Assembly (NCBI GenBank): GCA_002746415.1
Contig: NVXD01000021.1
Span: 31,198-95,197, forward strand
Direction of reading: 5' to 3'
DNA: 64,000 nt
Source of the DNA: Flavobacteriaceae bacterium
GTDB taxonomy: Bacteria > Bacteroidota > Bacteroidia > Flavobacteriales > Flavobacteriaceae
The translations under genes were made by a program, and so were the position numbers. Under the pieces are notes generated by a model. It saw only the letters and a program-made list of their open reading frames with translations. It ran no database searches and was not told the origin of the DNA. This document shows positions 62,504-64,000 of the stretch, piece by piece (the first letter of the stretch is position 1; every line of letters begins with the position of its first letter).

Positions 62504-62797
62504 TTTTTAAATTTTACTTCAAATCAAAATATTCAATTAGATAATTACTTACTACTCAATATACAAGTAAAAAAGAAAAATACGGTTTTTCAATTAGTTT
62601 GTTCATTCTACTTGTGCCAACGGTTGGTGTAAACGCAGTGGTAAGCGAATGAAAGATATTGCCGTTTTACATTTTGTTCTATGTCGTTTTTGATTTTCAC
62701 ATTCCATAGAATGCCATTTTTGATTTTCAATACACCTTCAAACTAGACCAACCTTGACTCATAGTGAACACTTTGGCTTCTTTTCATACTAACTTTT
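62504..62797. other. Intergenic region with two 19-bp direct repeats
   Basis: ATGTCGTTTTTGATTTTCA (62681-62699) and ATGCCATTTTTGATTTTCA (62711-62729) differ at two positions and begin 30 bp apart. They could be paired regulator-binding sites or repeat debris. No gene here. Confidence 0.5.
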
Positions 62798-63877
62798 TTA
62801 TAGCAGAAAGAACGTAAAAATAATAGTTCCAAATAAAAATAAGATAAATAAGCCTCCATAGGAAATACTTAAAATAAGAAACTTGAATAAAGTTTTCCCA
62901 ACACTTTGTCTATATACTTTCCACATTGAAACAAATACATATATCCAAATAATTACCATAAACATAAGAAATGTCCACCATGGAAAAATATTCAATCCTG
63001 TAATCAGAATAGCTAACACTAAAAATGAAAATGCATGAAGATGAAAAGTGAAAATCAAATGTTCTATATAATAGTAATCGTGTCTAATATTCAATAAATA
63101 TAATACCAACGCCAAGCAGGGCATCATCAACAAGGCAGCCCAAGTTGTATGTTCAATAATAGCCGCCGTTAATTGCGCCTCATCTTTAATGTACTTTGCT
63201 TTTTGTTTAAAAACAAGACGCTCTAAACTCCCTGCATCTTTTTTATAAATCGCTGCCAATTCATCTTCATTCTTGTTTAGAAAATCATATTTGGAAATCT
63301 TTTCTGTATGTTCACTACCGAAACCAGCATACCTATTCAAGTCAATGCTGTCTCTATATCTATCGCCATACTTATGCTTAGAAAGTAAACTCAGCAAAGA
63401 ATCTTTGAACATGGTCAAAATAGTATCCGTAATAATTTCCGTTTGTTGTTCTGGAAAAATAGTATTGGTGCTATCCGCAATATTTCCTATAATCTGATAA
63501 AGGCGTTGACGTTCATAATTTTTCAGTATCCGTTCCTTGACGTTGTAATTATGATTAGTGGCAGATTGAAAATCTTGAAAACTCATAGCAATAATGACAA
63601 GTACGGAGGTGACTATAAGCAATCGTAAAGGATGTAAGTATCGCCGATGCTTTCCAGAAAAATATTCTAATGTTAATTTTCCAGGTATAAAAAGATTTTT
63701 AAGCGTCCGCCAAGTTCTTGATTCTATATTGAGTACTGAATCTTGAAATTCAGACCATAACTCCGAAAAGGTAATCTTGCCATCTGTATTCTTTTGTCCA
63801 CAGTTGGGACAATACTTAAAAGGTAATTCATTTTTAGTATTACAATTTTGACAAATATTGGAAGATGTTGTACTCAT
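62798..63877 (-). CDS. DUF3667 zinc-ribbon membrane protein
   Basis: 359 residues. An N-terminal zinc ribbon has two CxxC knuckles (ICQNCNTKNELPFKYCPNCGQKN). It is followed by the DUF3667 signature TWRTLKNLFIPGKLTLEYFSGKHRRYLHP and a hydrophobic helix at about 85-100. After a long soluble segment, four further hydrophobic segments occupy the C-terminal third. Widespread in Bacteroidota, function unknown. Confidence 0.88.
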   Translation of the reverse strand: MSTTSSNICQNCNTKNELPFKYCPNCGQKNTDGKITFSELWSEFQDSVLNIESRTWRTLKNLFIPGKLTLEYFSGKHRRYLHPLRLLIVTSVLVIIAMSFQDFQSATNHNYNVKERILKNYERQRLYQIIGNIADSTNTIFPEQQTEIITDTILTMFKDSLLSLLSKHKYGDRYRDSIDLNRYAGFGSEHTEKISKYDFLNKNEDELAAIYKKDAGSLERLVFKQKAKYIKDEAQLTAAIIEHTTWAALLMMPCLALVLYLLNIRHDYYYIEHLIFTFHLHAFSFLVLAILITGLNIFPWWTFLMFMVIIWIYVFVSMWKVYRQSVGKTLFKFLILSISYGGLFILFLFGTIIFTFFLL

Positions 63878-63907
63878 AGATTTAAACTTACATCTTTTCT
63901 TTTTTTT

Positions 63908-63946
63908 AATGTTCGTTAAGGCAGATAGTTTACAAAGTTAAAGGGA
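63908..63946. repeat. Short dispersed repeat with CGTTAAGGC core, copy B
   Basis: Copy of 50755-50793 with one inserted base and about five substitutions, located just upstream of the DUF3667 gene. Confidence 0.5.
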
Positions 63947-64000
63947 CATAGTTTACACCATGTTTTGAATTAACCTTATTGATACTTGTTTATTTCTTAT

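Noticed and set aside
62590..62650. Sequence around CCAACGGTTGG as a recombination or attachment site
   Set aside because: The palindrome is short and isolated, with no adjacent integrase or tRNA gene.

Overview
The window looks like a chromosomal segment of a marine-type member of the Flavobacteriaceae (Bacteroidota). The DNA is AT-rich. Several genes are preceded by the Bacteroidota -7 promoter element TAnnTTTG rather than by Shine-Dalgarno sequences. The gene families are typical of that group: GLPGLI, DUF6503, DUF3667, DUF3109, TPR-LytS kinases, a tricorn-like protease, and a PiT transporter with a long cytoplasmic tail. No rRNA, tRNA, CRISPR array, phage or intact insertion sequence was seen. 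One probable small RNA, a probable 48-residue peptide gene and two tentative 28-residue peptide genes were found by reading the intergenic regions.

Layout. (1) 1-1.1 kb: carbonic anhydrase followed by a SulP transporter cut by the window edge, a likely bicarbonate pair. (2) 2.2-11 kb: a phosphate regulon. It holds a phosphate-selective porin, pstS-pstC-pstA-pstB-phoU, and a PiT transporter. The porin, pstS and PiT promoters are preceded by 11-bp-phased TTAACA-like repeats, a candidate Pho box. (3) 11-13.1 kb: housekeeping operon yicC-gmk-nadD (minus strand). (4) 13.2-24.2 kb: a sugar-oxidation locus. It holds two DUF1080 (3-keto-disaccharide hydrolase family) lipoproteins, two TIM-barrel isomerase/epimerase-like proteins, a Gfo/Idh/MocA oxidoreductase, two MFS permeases, and a GMC oxidoreductase with a gluconate-2-dehydrogenase subunit-3 partner. 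Together they fit a pathway that breaks glycosides through 3-keto intermediates. (5) 24.2-24.7 kb: two sibling 28-residue membrane peptides. (6) 24.8-28.4 kb: class Ia ribonucleotide reductase, nrdB then nrdA, preceded by a probable 158-nt structured RNA with its own promoter and terminator. (7) 28.9-32.7 kb: a LytTR/LytS-type two-component system with a divergent small-peptide operon.

(8) 32.7-44.2 kb: mixed housekeeping genes: DUF3109, MarC, a duplicated-domain secreted protein, an S41 protease, dCMP deaminase, HupE/UreJ, a TerB-DnaJ protein, bacilliredoxin, PlsC acyltransferase, an HD protein, a Tat-exported Gfo/Idh/MocA protein and an M23 protein. (9) 44.2-63.9 kb: an accessory region with every gene on the minus strand: CehA/McbA hydrolase, VOC proteins, serine hydrolase, pirin, GLPGLI, a collagen-like lipoprotein, CocE/NonD hydrolase, tricorn-like protease, PPOX flavoprotein, a CE15-like esterase with a carbohydrate-binding tail, an NTF2 protein, a Crp/Fnr regulator and small membrane proteins. 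Its intergenic gaps carry three families of short diverged repeats; one resembles an IS21-type end.

The most useful observations are the phased repeats upstream of the phosphate genes, the PiT terminator that overlaps the next gene's start, the 3-keto-sugar locus, the paired micropeptides, the candidate RNA, and active-site departures in the M23 and CE15-like proteins. All family assignments come from reading translated sequences without a database search.
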